64,000 nucleotides of DNA from assembly GCA_963792075.1 (NCBI GenBank), contig CAWBUW010000002.1:62001-126000 (forward strand), written 5' to 3'. The position numbers and the translations under genes are program-made. Below the pieces are notes generated by a model. It was given only the letters and a program-made list of their open reading frames with translations, was not told the origin of the DNA and ran no database searches. Positions 1 to 6,928 of this stretch are shown here, piece by piece. Source of the stretch: CAWBUW01 sp963792075. Lineage in GTDB: Bacteria > Chloroflexota > Anaerolineae > Anaerolineales > UBA4823. How positions within the stretch are numbered: the stretch's first letter is position 1; each line of letters begins with the position of its first letter.

Positions 1-609
1 TATAAAACTGTTTACGATTGGTTCACGCTCTTTCAAAACAACTGGTTCATGGGGCTTCGCAACCTGGGCCTTTTGAACATCTTTTTCTATGCACTGGACA
101 TCCCAATCTTTTTTGCACTCTATGGCGCCCACCGGAAAACCAGTCAAACCCTCGCCGCGCTGGCAATGATTGTTTCTTTCATCGGGGTGGCCGTCTTCTA
201 TGCAACCAATCGGGCCTTCGCCATGCTCGATATCAGCAGCCAATATGCGCTGGCAACGACCGAGGCGCAAAGATCGATATTGGCAGCCGCCGGGCAGGCG
301 ATGCTTGCGGTGGGTCAAAGCCACACACCCGGCACTTTCATCGCCTTCTTCCTTTCGGAGTTTGCGAGCCTGCTGATATCTGTTGTGATGTTGCGGGGCA
401 AGCTTTTCAGCAAAACAAATGCTTACGTGGGCTTTTTAGGTTTTACATTCATGCTTATCTTTGAAGTCTGCGCCTCTTTTGTGCCATCGTTGCAGGGTAT
501 GACGATGATCCTGGCGATGCTGGGTGGGATTTTGAGCCTGGTCTGGGAGATTCTGGTTGCCCTAAAACTGTTTCATCTGGGACAAAATACAAAATTAACT
601 TCTCAATAA
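1..609 (+). CDS. DUF4386-like integral membrane protein, 5' end cut by window
   Basis: The frame is open from base 1, so the gene starts upstream of the window; the first internal ATG is at 49. The visible ~200 residues hold about five hydrophobic segments separated by short polar loops, with no catalytic motif. The pattern (helix pairs with a small Ala/Ser-rich loop between segments) and its likeness to the next gene suggest the DUF4386 family of polytopic membrane proteins of unknown function. The following gene at 681 encodes a protein of the same type, so these are probably tandem paralogues. Family assignment is by pattern memory only; the membrane location is the firm part. Confidence 0.6.
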   Translation, partial: YKTVYDWFTLFQNNWFMGLRNLGLLNIFFYALDIPIFFALYGAHRKTSQTLAALAMIVSFIGVAVFYATNRAFAMLDISSQYALATTEAQRSILAAAGQAMLAVGQSHTPGTFIAFFLSEFASLLISVVMLRGKLFSKTNAYVGFLGFTFMLIFEVCASFVPSLQGMTMILAMLGGILSLVWEILVALKLFHLGQNTKLTSQ

Positions 610-680
610 CTTGGGGTGTGGCGTGTTTTGAAACACTCCATTTTCCCCCTTTTATTGAGATGATACATACAAAAGGATAA

Positions 681-1403
681 ATGAAGATGAATTCTCAAAT
701 AACGGATAACCTGGTAGCAGATTCTAAATGGAAAAGTCTCTACAAAGCCGGTGGAGCGGGTGCCCTGATCGTGGGAACACTCTTGCTAGGCGAAATGATC
801 GCCTACATTGCCACTTCTGCACCCAGCCTGGCAGATGCGGCTGGCTGGTTCAGCCTATTTCATACCAACCGGTTCATTGGACTTATCGACTTTGGCATCC
901 TGGAACTTTATGCCCTGGTCTTCTTTGTACCAATGTTCCTTGCCCTCTACACCATCTTGAGGCGAGCCAGCGAAAGCTATATGGCAATCGCGGCAATCCT
1001 TGCTTTTGTAGGGATAGCGGTCAACTTCGCCACAAGTAAACTCTTCTCGTTACTTACCCTTAGCGACTTGTATGCGGCTGCTTCAACCGCAGCTATGAAA
1101 TCCCAATTCCTGGCGTTAGGGCAGGCCACACTGGCCGTAAGCGCACTGGGCGGTATTGGTGGGAGCGTGGAGGGCGGCATTCCACTTGCGGTGTCCGGTG
1201 TGATCATCTCAATTATTATGCTGCGGAGCAATATCTTGGGCAGAGCAGTAGGTTATGTGGGAGTCCTGGCAAATGGGATCGGTTTGGTAATGTACTTCAA
1301 TGCGGCCTTGGCTCCAGCGATGACCGGCTCCCCATTCTTTGCCGTCTTCTTCCTGTTCTCTGTGATATGGTTTATCCTGATCGGCCGAAAGCTTCTCCAG
1401 TAA
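681..1403 (+). CDS. DUF4386-like integral membrane protein
   Basis: A 240-residue polytopic membrane protein with a short polar N-terminus (about 25 residues) followed by six or so hydrophobic segments. The ATG at 681 is preceded by AAAGGA at a good distance, which supports this start; an ATG two codons later is an alternative. It lies 71 bp after the preceding membrane protein on the same strand, shares its general layout and is likely a paralogue. DUF4386 proteins are widespread in Chloroflexota and Bacteroidota and have no established function. No enzymatic motif is visible, so only membrane location is claimed. Confidence 0.7.
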   Translation: MKMNSQITDNLVADSKWKSLYKAGGAGALIVGTLLLGEMIAYIATSAPSLADAAGWFSLFHTNRFIGLIDFGILELYALVFFVPMFLALYTILRRASESYMAIAAILAFVGIAVNFATSKLFSLLTLSDLYAAASTAAMKSQFLALGQATLAVSALGGIGGSVEGGIPLAVSGVIISIIMLRSNILGRAVGYVGVLANGIGLVMYFNAALAPAMTGSPFFAVFFLFSVIWFILIGRKLLQ

Positions 1404-1506
1404 AAAAATTCACACTGGCGGGGGGAAAGCAGCTTTTCGATATTCTCCCTGGAGAGTAAATCCAGTGCCATCCTGGCCTGGATTAGCACCCTATCTAAGA
1501 AAAAGG

Positions 1507-1948
1507 TTAGCCAGGGAAGAATGGTGTCCTGATCCGTGCGAAAAGTTTTCTGGCTTTGTAATCGGGCTTGTTATCTTCGACGATCTTCTCATGCGACACG
1601 TAGGACATGTAGGCATAACCGGCTTGCAGCATCAAGAGATTGGTCAGCACGCGCGACATGCGCCCGTTGCCATCCTGGAAGGGATGGATTTGTAAGAATT
1701 GCACCAGGAACCCGGCAATAACTAACCATAAGCTTTTCGACATCTTCATCCGCCAACCGGGCGCCTTCGATTCGGGTGGATGCGCCGGTAGAGGTGATCA
1801 GAACCGATTGCTTCAATCGTCCAAGGACTTGAGGCCCGAGGCGCACACCTCCCGCCCAGCGGCCTTTTAGCTCATCGATCTGGGCGATTTTCTCCCAGAT
1901 CGAAGCTGGCAGGTTTTCCAGTCGCCGATCGTAAACATCCTGCTCCAT
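1507..1948 (-). pseudogene. Fic-family protein remnant (internal deletion, frameshift, truncated C-terminus)
   Basis: Two minus-strand frames together spell a broken Fic protein. The frame starting at 1948 carries the usual N-terminal region (ending near ADEDVEKLM). A second frame (from about 1749) carries the Fic core motif HPFQDGNGRMSR followed by VLTNLLMLQAGYAYM, so the catalytic His and the phosphate-binding loop are still readable. Intact Fic proteins have on the order of 100 residues between these blocks, and these are missing at about 1735-1745. The C-terminal part after NKPDY is also lost. Fic enzymes transfer AMP or related groups to target hydroxyls; this copy cannot make a normal enzyme. 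It sits beside a repeat element at 2016. Confidence 0.8.
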
Positions 1949-2015
1949 ACGTTTTCCTTATATTTTAACTATATAAGATTACGGGCGTTTTGCACATACC
2001 AGTTCAATCCACTCG

Positions 2016-2200
2016 TCAGGATTTTAACATTCTCAGGCTTCCCTCACCCCTGCCCCTCTCCCGTTGGGCGAGGGGTGCAGATGCTCCTCTCTCCCGTTGG
2101 GCGAGGGGTGCAAATGCTCCCCTCCCCCGTTGGGGGAGGGGCTAGGGGTGAGGGAAGCTTAGATGCACCAGCCTAATATTGGAGAATGTTAAAACCCTGA
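2016..2200. repeat. Nested inverted-repeat (MITE-like) element with internal 33-bp tandem repeat
   Basis: The outer ends are 19-bp inverted repeats with one mismatch: TCAGGATTTTAACATTCTC at 2016-2034 and its complement at 2182-2200. Inside lies a second, C/G-rich inverted repeat (GCTTCCCTCACCCCT at about 2037 versus AGGGGTGAGGGAAGC near 2158). The centre holds about 2.6 copies of a 33-bp tandem unit beginning CTCTCCCG at 2056 and 2089. The element lies between the Fic remnant and the region downstream of the alcohol dehydrogenase. It has no coding capacity; a non-autonomous mobile element or REP-like repeat is the likely nature. Confidence 0.6.
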
Positions 2201-2218
2201 ACCACCTCTTCCGCCCTC

Positions 2219-2249
2219 TTGACAAATAGAACATTTGTGCTATTATAAT
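2219..2249 (+). promoter_or_regulatory. Candidate promoter with LexA-like operator
   Basis: A perfect -35 TTGACA lies at 2219-2224. TATTAT (2241-2246, spacer 16) or TATAAT (2244-2249, spacer 19) can serve as -10. Between them AGAACATTTGTGCT forms an imperfect palindrome resembling Gram-positive SOS boxes (GAAC-N4-GTTC, one mismatch). No intact gene follows, only a 25-codon open frame. Confidence 0.45.
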
Positions 2250-2306
2250 GAAGTCCGTCTTCTCTCAGGTGAGAATCTCTCTTCACGTGCCGAAAGGATA
2301 CCGCTC

Positions 2307-2384
2307 ATGTCCTCCTCTCGTCGCCCTGGCGGGCAGCTCGGCAGCATCCCCGCCCCAGACCCCCTGGCAAACCTCGGCTGGTGA
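2307..2384 (+). other. Short open frame after promoter, possible truncated gene start
   Basis: ATG at 2307 is preceded by AAAGGA at normal spacing and opens 25 codons ending at TGA 2382-2384. The peptide is rich in Pro, Ser and Gly and unlike a leader peptide. Together with the strong promoter upstream this looks like the 5' stub of a lost gene; a genuine small protein is not excluded. The rest of 2385-2460 shows nothing recognisable. Confidence 0.25.
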
Positions 2385-2462
2385 GCCCCTCCCCGCGTCG
2401 TTCCTCGTCGTTTTAGTCGTTCCTCTTTTTCTCCTCAATTTTCCGTCTTCGAAGGAGAAAAT

Positions 2463-2509
2463 ATACGTACCTGCGGGGTGGTGCCTCGCACCACCCCGCA
2501 GGTACGTAT
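2463..2509 (-). terminator. Strong hairpin, probable terminator of the alcohol dehydrogenase gene
   Basis: Perfect 22-bp arms (2463-2484 and 2488-2509) with a 3-base loop. On the minus strand it follows the dehydrogenase stop by 12 bases and is followed by an AT-rich TATATTTTC tract, as expected of an intrinsic terminator. The very long perfect stem also resembles the dispersed palindromes elsewhere in the window. Confidence 0.7.
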
Positions 2510-2521
2510 TAATTTTCTTCC

Positions 2522-3562
2522 TTAAAACTTATCGATTACCGTGATGCCTGTCCCGCTGAAACTGTTCATCTGAGTAAGCTCAACCAATGCTTCCTCGAGG
2601 CTGACGGTCTTGCCGATCAGCTTTTCCGGGAAGAGTTTTCCTGCGCGGATCATGGCCAGGAGCCGTGGATATTGATGCGCCTGCATGCCGTGACTGCCGT
2701 AAATTTCGAGTTCATTCGCAATGACTTTATCCATGGGGATGGCGGGATGGCGGTGATCGGCTAACATCAGGCCAACCTGAACGTGCCTGCCGCGCTTTCG
2801 CAAGCCGGCAATGGAGTTGAAACAGGTAACCGGGCTGCCGAGCGCATCGATGGAAAGATGCGCGCCGCCTGCGGTAAGCTCTTTTACATTGCCAACGACA
2901 TCTTCCGTTTTTGTGGAATTGACGACTGCCACCGCTCCGATGGACCTGGCAAAAGCGAGCTTCTCGTCGCTGATGTCCACCGCGATCACGTTGGCGCCCA
3001 AAGCATTGGCAATCATGATGGCAGACAACCCCACACCGCCGCAGCCATGCACGGCAACCCACTGCCCTCCGGAGATCTTTCCCTGTTCCACGATCGCCCG
3101 GAAGGAAGTCACAAAACGGCAGCCCAGGCTCGCCGCGGTAACAAAGTTAATCTCCTCCGGCAGTTGCACCAGGTTGGTATCCGCATAATCGATGGCAACG
3201 TACTCCGCAAAAGAACCCCAATGCGTGAAGCCTGGCTGGAACTGGTGGTCACAGACCTGGTGATTCCCGGAGGCGCATTGCGGGCAGGTTCCACAGCCGC
3301 AAACAAAAGGAAGCGTGACCCTGTCGCCCACTTTCCAACGGGTGACACCCTTTCCAAGCGCCGCGATCACTCCGGCAAGCTCATGTCCTGGAACGTGCGG
3401 CAGGTGAATATCCGCATCATGCCCCATCCATCCATGCCAATCACTCCGGCAAATCCCGGTTGCTTTTACACGGATAACGACGCCCTCCTCCGGAGGCTTT
3501 GGATCGGGCACATTCTCAATATGCAGTGGTTTTTCAAATTCGCGGTAAACAGCAGCTTTCAT
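2522..3562 (-). CDS. Zinc-dependent alcohol dehydrogenase, MDR family
   Basis: A 346-residue medium-chain dehydrogenase, the usual family length. Catalytic-zinc ligands are visible as Cys38 and the GHE pair His60-Glu61; the structural-zinc cysteines are at 90, 93, 96 and 104. The Rossmann glycine motif GCGGVG lies near residue 175, followed by an acidic residue (VDIS) that suggests NAD(H) preference. Such enzymes interconvert alcohols and aldehydes or ketones in the cytosol; the exact substrate cannot be read. It is transcribed alone, with a strong hairpin just after the stop and several hairpins upstream. Confidence 0.9.
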   Translation of the reverse strand: MKAAVYREFEKPLHIENVPDPKPPEEGVVIRVKATGICRSDWHGWMGHDADIHLPHVPGHELAGVIAALGKGVTRWKVGDRVTLPFVCGCGTCPQCASGNHQVCDHQFQPGFTHWGSFAEYVAIDYADTNLVQLPEEINFVTAASLGCRFVTSFRAIVEQGKISGGQWVAVHGCGGVGLSAIMIANALGANVIAVDISDEKLAFARSIGAVAVVNSTKTEDVVGNVKELTAGGAHLSIDALGSPVTCFNSIAGLRKRGRHVQVGLMLADHRHPAIPMDKVIANELEIYGSHGMQAHQYPRLLAMIRAGKLFPEKLIGKTVSLEEALVELTQMNSFSGTGITVIDKF

Positions 3563-3591
3563 CTAACGATCTCCAAAAGATAATAGTTTGT

Positions 3592-3622
3592 GGTTCATTG
3601 GGAGTTGCCGTGGCAAAGGGCG
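3592..3622 (+). repeat. Single arm of palindrome family A
   Basis: GGTTCATTGGGAGTTGCCGTG matches, with few changes, the outer right arm of the element at 9026-9134 in inverted sense and is related to its left arm. No partner arm is visible nearby, so this is a solo or decayed copy in the upstream region of the dehydrogenase. Confidence 0.4.
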
Positions 3623-3669
3623 TCACGCTTTTAGTATAGCATAGAAGCATAAGGTAATCTTTCACCCCC

Positions 3670-3735
3670 CACGCCTTTCTTAAAGTCGGGGTTTGGGGTA
3701 TGTATGGGAAGCTTTGCTTCCCATACATACCCCAA
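3670..3735. repeat. Palindrome family B, copy 1
   Basis: The conserved flank CACGCCTTTCTTAAAGTCG (3670-3688) is followed by a hairpin with perfect 20-bp arms at 3693-3712 and 3716-3735 and a TTT loop. The same 19-base flank precedes a different-sequence hairpin at 21165. It lies between the dehydrogenase and the response-regulator gene. Confidence 0.65.
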
Positions 3736-3803
3736 TTCCTCTTTTCCCCCCGCCAGCGGGGCGGGGGTCAGGGGGTAAGCGGCTGTCCAAAAAGGACTTT
3801 ATC

Positions 3804-3841
3804 GTGGTGTTCACCCCCCACAAGTGGGGGGTGAACACCAC
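3804..3841. repeat. Perfect 18-bp-arm hairpin
   Basis: Arms at 3804-3821 and 3824-3841 are perfectly complementary with a 2-base loop and contain runs of six C and six G. It is the second of three consecutive hairpins in the 3563-3902 intergenic region, which holds no gene. Confidence 0.6.
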
Positions 3842-3863
3842 AAAAACCCCTTTCTGTGGCGGT

Positions 3864-3897
3864 AGGCTGTCCCCAAAAGCTTCTTTTGGGACAGCCT
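3864..3897 (-). terminator. Hairpin downstream of response regulator gene
   Basis: Arms 3864-3879 and 3883-3897 pair with one bulged base and a CTT loop. The hairpin begins five bases after the stop codon of the minus-strand regulator, consistent with a terminator. A related half-sequence (GGCTGTCC followed by an A-run) occurs at 3781, so it may also be part of a repeat. Confidence 0.45.
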
Positions 3898-3902
3898 GTG
3901 CT

Positions 3903-4934
3903 TTATTCGAACCGGTAACCGTAACCTCGCCTGGTTATTAAATGCTTCGGTACGCCGGGCTCCGGTTCGATCTTTTTTCTCAAGGACCAAATGAAATGCT
4001 TAATGGATTGCTTATTGCCTGCATCATTCGACCCCCACACTTCTGTCAGCAGCCTGCTCAGAGGTATGGTGCGGTTGGCGTGCCGGGCGAGCACCTCGAG
4101 TAAGCGATACTCGGTCGGCGTCAGATTAAACTTTTGGCCGCCTGCCATTACCTGCTTCCGCTCAAAATTGATCGTTAGCTCTTCGCTTGTCACCGTGTCC
4201 TCGGAGGCGTGGACTGCCCTGGAAGGAGAAAGCAGTGTTGCCACATATACTTCAAGCTTTGCATCCGAGAACGGTTTCGCCATGTAATCATCCGCGCCCA
4301 GTTGAAAACCGTGGAGGATATCGGCATCTTCACGTTTTGGGGTCAGGAGGATGATGGGGGCGGATGATCTCTCCCGCAAACTTTGCAGGACCTCCCAGCC
4401 ATCGATGCCGGACGATACGACATCCAACAAGATTAGATCGAATTCAACCTTCGCGACGATGTTCAATGCTTCGTCACCATTCTGGACGCATAGCATTTCG
4501 TATCCGGACGCTTGCATGAAATTACGGATCGATGTGCTTACATTCTCTTCACCGTTGACCAGTAAAATCCTGGCGCTTCTCTTCGTCGGTACCGCTGAAC
4601 TTACCTGCTCGGGTTTAATCTGCAAACTCACACCCACCAGGCTTGCGGCAATCAGGATCACCAGGGCAAGGTTCGGCGACCAGAGGTGAGCATAAACCAG
4701 GATTGCCGCCACCAGAGCATCCAGGGCCAGGCTCAGAGCTACGGCTAAAGTCCACTGCACCACCCCATCCTTGCCCGGCAGCAGACGGACGAACGCCATC
4801 CCCGGGCACACCAGCAAGAACCACAGAGCGACCAGCGGGCGCAATCCAATGGCGCTGTTGGTTAGAGCCAGCAGGCCGGTTGACAATGCTGAAAGAACGA
4901 TTAAAGATGGCCAGAACCATTTCGATTGAATCAT
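3903..4934 (-). CDS. Membrane-tethered OmpR-type response regulator
   Basis: A 343-residue protein with an unusual order: about four N-terminal membrane helices (roughly residues 7-27, 32-50, 61-82, 87-105), a receiver domain (about 122-235) and a winged-helix DNA-binding domain (about 250-343). In the receiver the phospho-acceptor is Asp171, the switch Thr is at 198 and the conserved Lys is Lys220, but the usual acidic pair after the first strand reads NGEE (127-130). The wHTH shows LTPTEYRLLEVLARH and the C-terminal RRGYGYRFE typical of OmpR/PhoB. OmpR-family regulators are normally soluble, so DNA binding here would occur at the membrane. It follows the large membrane protein by 17 bp and is probably co-transcribed with it. 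Confidence 0.85.
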   Translation of the reverse strand: MIQSKWFWPSLIVLSALSTGLLALTNSAIGLRPLVALWFLLVCPGMAFVRLLPGKDGVVQWTLAVALSLALDALVAAILVYAHLWSPNLALVILIAASLVGVSLQIKPEQVSSAVPTKRSARILLVNGEENVSTSIRNFMQASGYEMLCVQNGDEALNIVAKVEFDLILLDVVSSGIDGWEVLQSLRERSSAPIILLTPKREDADILHGFQLGADDYMAKPFSDAKLEVYVATLLSPSRAVHASEDTVTSEELTINFERKQVMAGGQKFNLTPTEYRLLEVLARHANRTIPLSRLLTEVWGSNDAGNKQSIKHFIWSLRKKIEPEPGVPKHLITRRGYGYRFE

Positions 4935-4951
4935 CTCTTAACCCCGTGTTT

Positions 4952-6808
4952 CTATTTTTCCACCAGGAGGAAGACCCGCGCATCCTGGTTAGAGTAGGTC
5001 AACCGGAAGCGCGGCGATGCCTCCAATGAACGTACCATTTCATCCCAGGCTTCGGAGGTCATGCCATAAAAGAGGTGCAGATAGGCCTCTTGACTGCGGG
5101 TTATGATGAGATACCGGGCAGGTGCCTCCTTGTACTCCATTCGGCTTACGATCGCCGGCACATCCCCGGCCAGTGTTTCGTCGGGCATGTAGACCATTAG
5201 ATACTTTTCGTAGTTTTCGAACTTGGCAGGATAGTGAACGGAGGAGGATGCAATCACAGCGCCCGGCTCTGCCACTTTATAAAGGTAACGGACAGCCTCT
5301 ACTTCCCCCGACGTAAATTGCTCCATTTTTTCGTTGCCATATCGTAACAGGTAAAAACTTCCCAGGAGCAGTAAGCTTACCAGGCCCGCGGCAGTCAGGA
5401 TCCGCCAGGAAGGGGTTCCCCCCGGTTCAGGAAAGACAAGCCCGGCAATAAAGAAAGCCATGAAAGGCAGACTGAACAGGTAAACCCGGAGCAACATCTC
5501 ACCGCCATAGGCTTGGAGGCCCAGCAGGATAAAAGGCGCCAGGGCCAGCAGTACGTAGGTGGCATCCCGCCGGCCTTTGCGGAACCGCCGGACAAAGCCG
5601 GTCAACGCCAGCCCCCAAATCCCCAGCGTCATTGCCATGCGTATCTGGACTACCAGGGCATGCCCAGGGCTGCCGCCCAGGCGTTTGGTTACGTTTTCGT
5701 TTACCGCCTCACCTAACTGGCCAATCTGTGCCAGCAGTCGTGGCAGGTTTCCCCGCACGTACGGTCCGGCCATAAAAGTAAGCCAGGCGACGATCATTCC
5801 CCCCATCACCAGCGGCAGGTAGCGCGGCCCGACGCGATGGATAATCACCAGGGCGGTAACGCTGATCAACAAGGCAAAAGGGGTAAGCTGGTGGCTGGAG
5901 ACGACCAGGGCAAAGACCAAAAGCCAGATGCCCATCAATCCCTTGCGTTCTCCGGATGCAGCCACCTCTGGAGTAGCTTCAGTAGCTGTCAGCCAGGTAT
6001 ACAACTGGCTGACTGGTCGGGCCAGTCGACCCAGGCGTAGAAAATCTTTCTGTTTTCCTGTCCCCTTGTCGACCCCGTTGAACCATTTCAGCAGTATTCC
6101 CAGTAGGACGAGGTAGAGGAAGAAATTCATCCCTTGGGGCGAGAAATAATCCTGCCCAATCCAGTTCGCCAGGTAAAAAATCCATATACCCAACCAGACC
6201 AGGCGCCGGTCACGCGTGGCCGAGTCGAAAATTATGACCAGCGGGCCAAGATACAGCAAGCCGAAGAAAACCGGGGCCCAGGGAGCCAGGGACAACGCAC
6301 TTTGCAAGCCGGCGACTTTTACCCCCAGAGCGCTCAAGATGAAAAAAACCGGCCAGTTGAAGTATGCATCGATATTTGGATCGACCTGCCCCAGGCGGGT
6401 AATGGCTTCGACGACCCCTGCGTGACGCCAGGTCACGTTTAAACGCGGCACTTCCTCAACCAGAGGGGATATCCCGCTCAGCAACAAGATCAGCATCACG
6501 ATGTGCAGCACCAGCAGCGGCGTACGTAGTTCTGGCCTCCTCAGGCTGAACAGGTAACTGGCGGTCAAGACCAGTCCTGCCAGGAAAATCGTCAGGGGCA
6601 AGACCGAAATCAGCCCCAGGTCGCTCACTTTCCACAGCTCGATCTGGCCAACCGATACCGCAAACATGATCGCTGAAACTGCCAGCAGGATGGCCGGTAG
6701 GATGAAATCCAGGCGATGCTGGCTTATCCAGGCTCGCCATGCAGCCGGCATAGTCGGGCCTGGGCTCAGGTTACGCCCCCTGGATCTCGGAACTTGATCT
6801 ACTGACAC
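4952..6808 (-). CDS. Large polytopic membrane protein, possible GT-C-like
   Basis: 618 residues with about twelve hydrophobic helices and a soluble C-terminal part (about 520-618). The start is GTG at 6808, chosen because GAGG lies 8 bases upstream. A GQDYFSPQG segment after helix 5 or 6 resembles one seen in large uncharacterised membrane proteins related to polysaccharide assembly; an acidic catalytic pair of a GT-C enzyme is not obvious. It heads a likely two-gene unit with the membrane-tethered response regulator, so it may be a sensor or client of that regulator. I do not recognise a defined family and claim only membrane location. Confidence 0.7.
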   Translation of the reverse strand: MSVDQVPRSRGRNLSPGPTMPAAWRAWISQHRLDFILPAILLAVSAIMFAVSVGQIELWKVSDLGLISVLPLTIFLAGLVLTASYLFSLRRPELRTPLLVLHIVMLILLLSGISPLVEEVPRLNVTWRHAGVVEAITRLGQVDPNIDAYFNWPVFFILSALGVKVAGLQSALSLAPWAPVFFGLLYLGPLVIIFDSATRDRRLVWLGIWIFYLANWIGQDYFSPQGMNFFLYLVLLGILLKWFNGVDKGTGKQKDFLRLGRLARPVSQLYTWLTATEATPEVAASGERKGLMGIWLLVFALVVSSHQLTPFALLISVTALVIIHRVGPRYLPLVMGGMIVAWLTFMAGPYVRGNLPRLLAQIGQLGEAVNENVTKRLGGSPGHALVVQIRMAMTLGIWGLALTGFVRRFRKGRRDATYVLLALAPFILLGLQAYGGEMLLRVYLFSLPFMAFFIAGLVFPEPGGTPSWRILTAAGLVSLLLLGSFYLLRYGNEKMEQFTSGEVEAVRYLYKVAEPGAVIASSSVHYPAKFENYEKYLMVYMPDETLAGDVPAIVSRMEYKEAPARYLIITRSQEAYLHLFYGMTSEAWDEMVRSLEASPRFRLTYSNQDARVFLLVEK

Positions 6809-6844
6809 AGATTATTCCTCTCATTCATCCATACGCTCATTTTG

Positions 6845-6920
6845 GGCTCTCTGGGAATCGCCGTGGTAGGGCGGTTATGTGGGGGTATTTTGCGGGCAAA
6901 GCCCGCAAAATACCCCCACA
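6845..6920. repeat. Palindrome family A, copy 1
   Basis: Conserved flank GGCTCTCTGGGAATCGCC (6845-6862) followed by a hairpin with perfect 20-bp arms 6878-6897 and 6901-6920 and an AAA loop. It lies just downstream of the secreted protein gene 6929-8995 and could also end its transcript. A second copy in the same orientation lies upstream of that gene. Confidence 0.7.
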
Positions 6921-6928
6921 AATGTACC

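Noticed and set aside
2040..2160. Repeat array resembling a short CRISPR
   Set aside because: The units are adjacent 33-bp tandem copies without unique spacers and lie inside a nested inverted repeat.
2248..2544. 98-codon frame starting at the ATG beside the -10 box
   Set aside because: It starts within or next to the promoter, reads through the terminator hairpin and has no family features.
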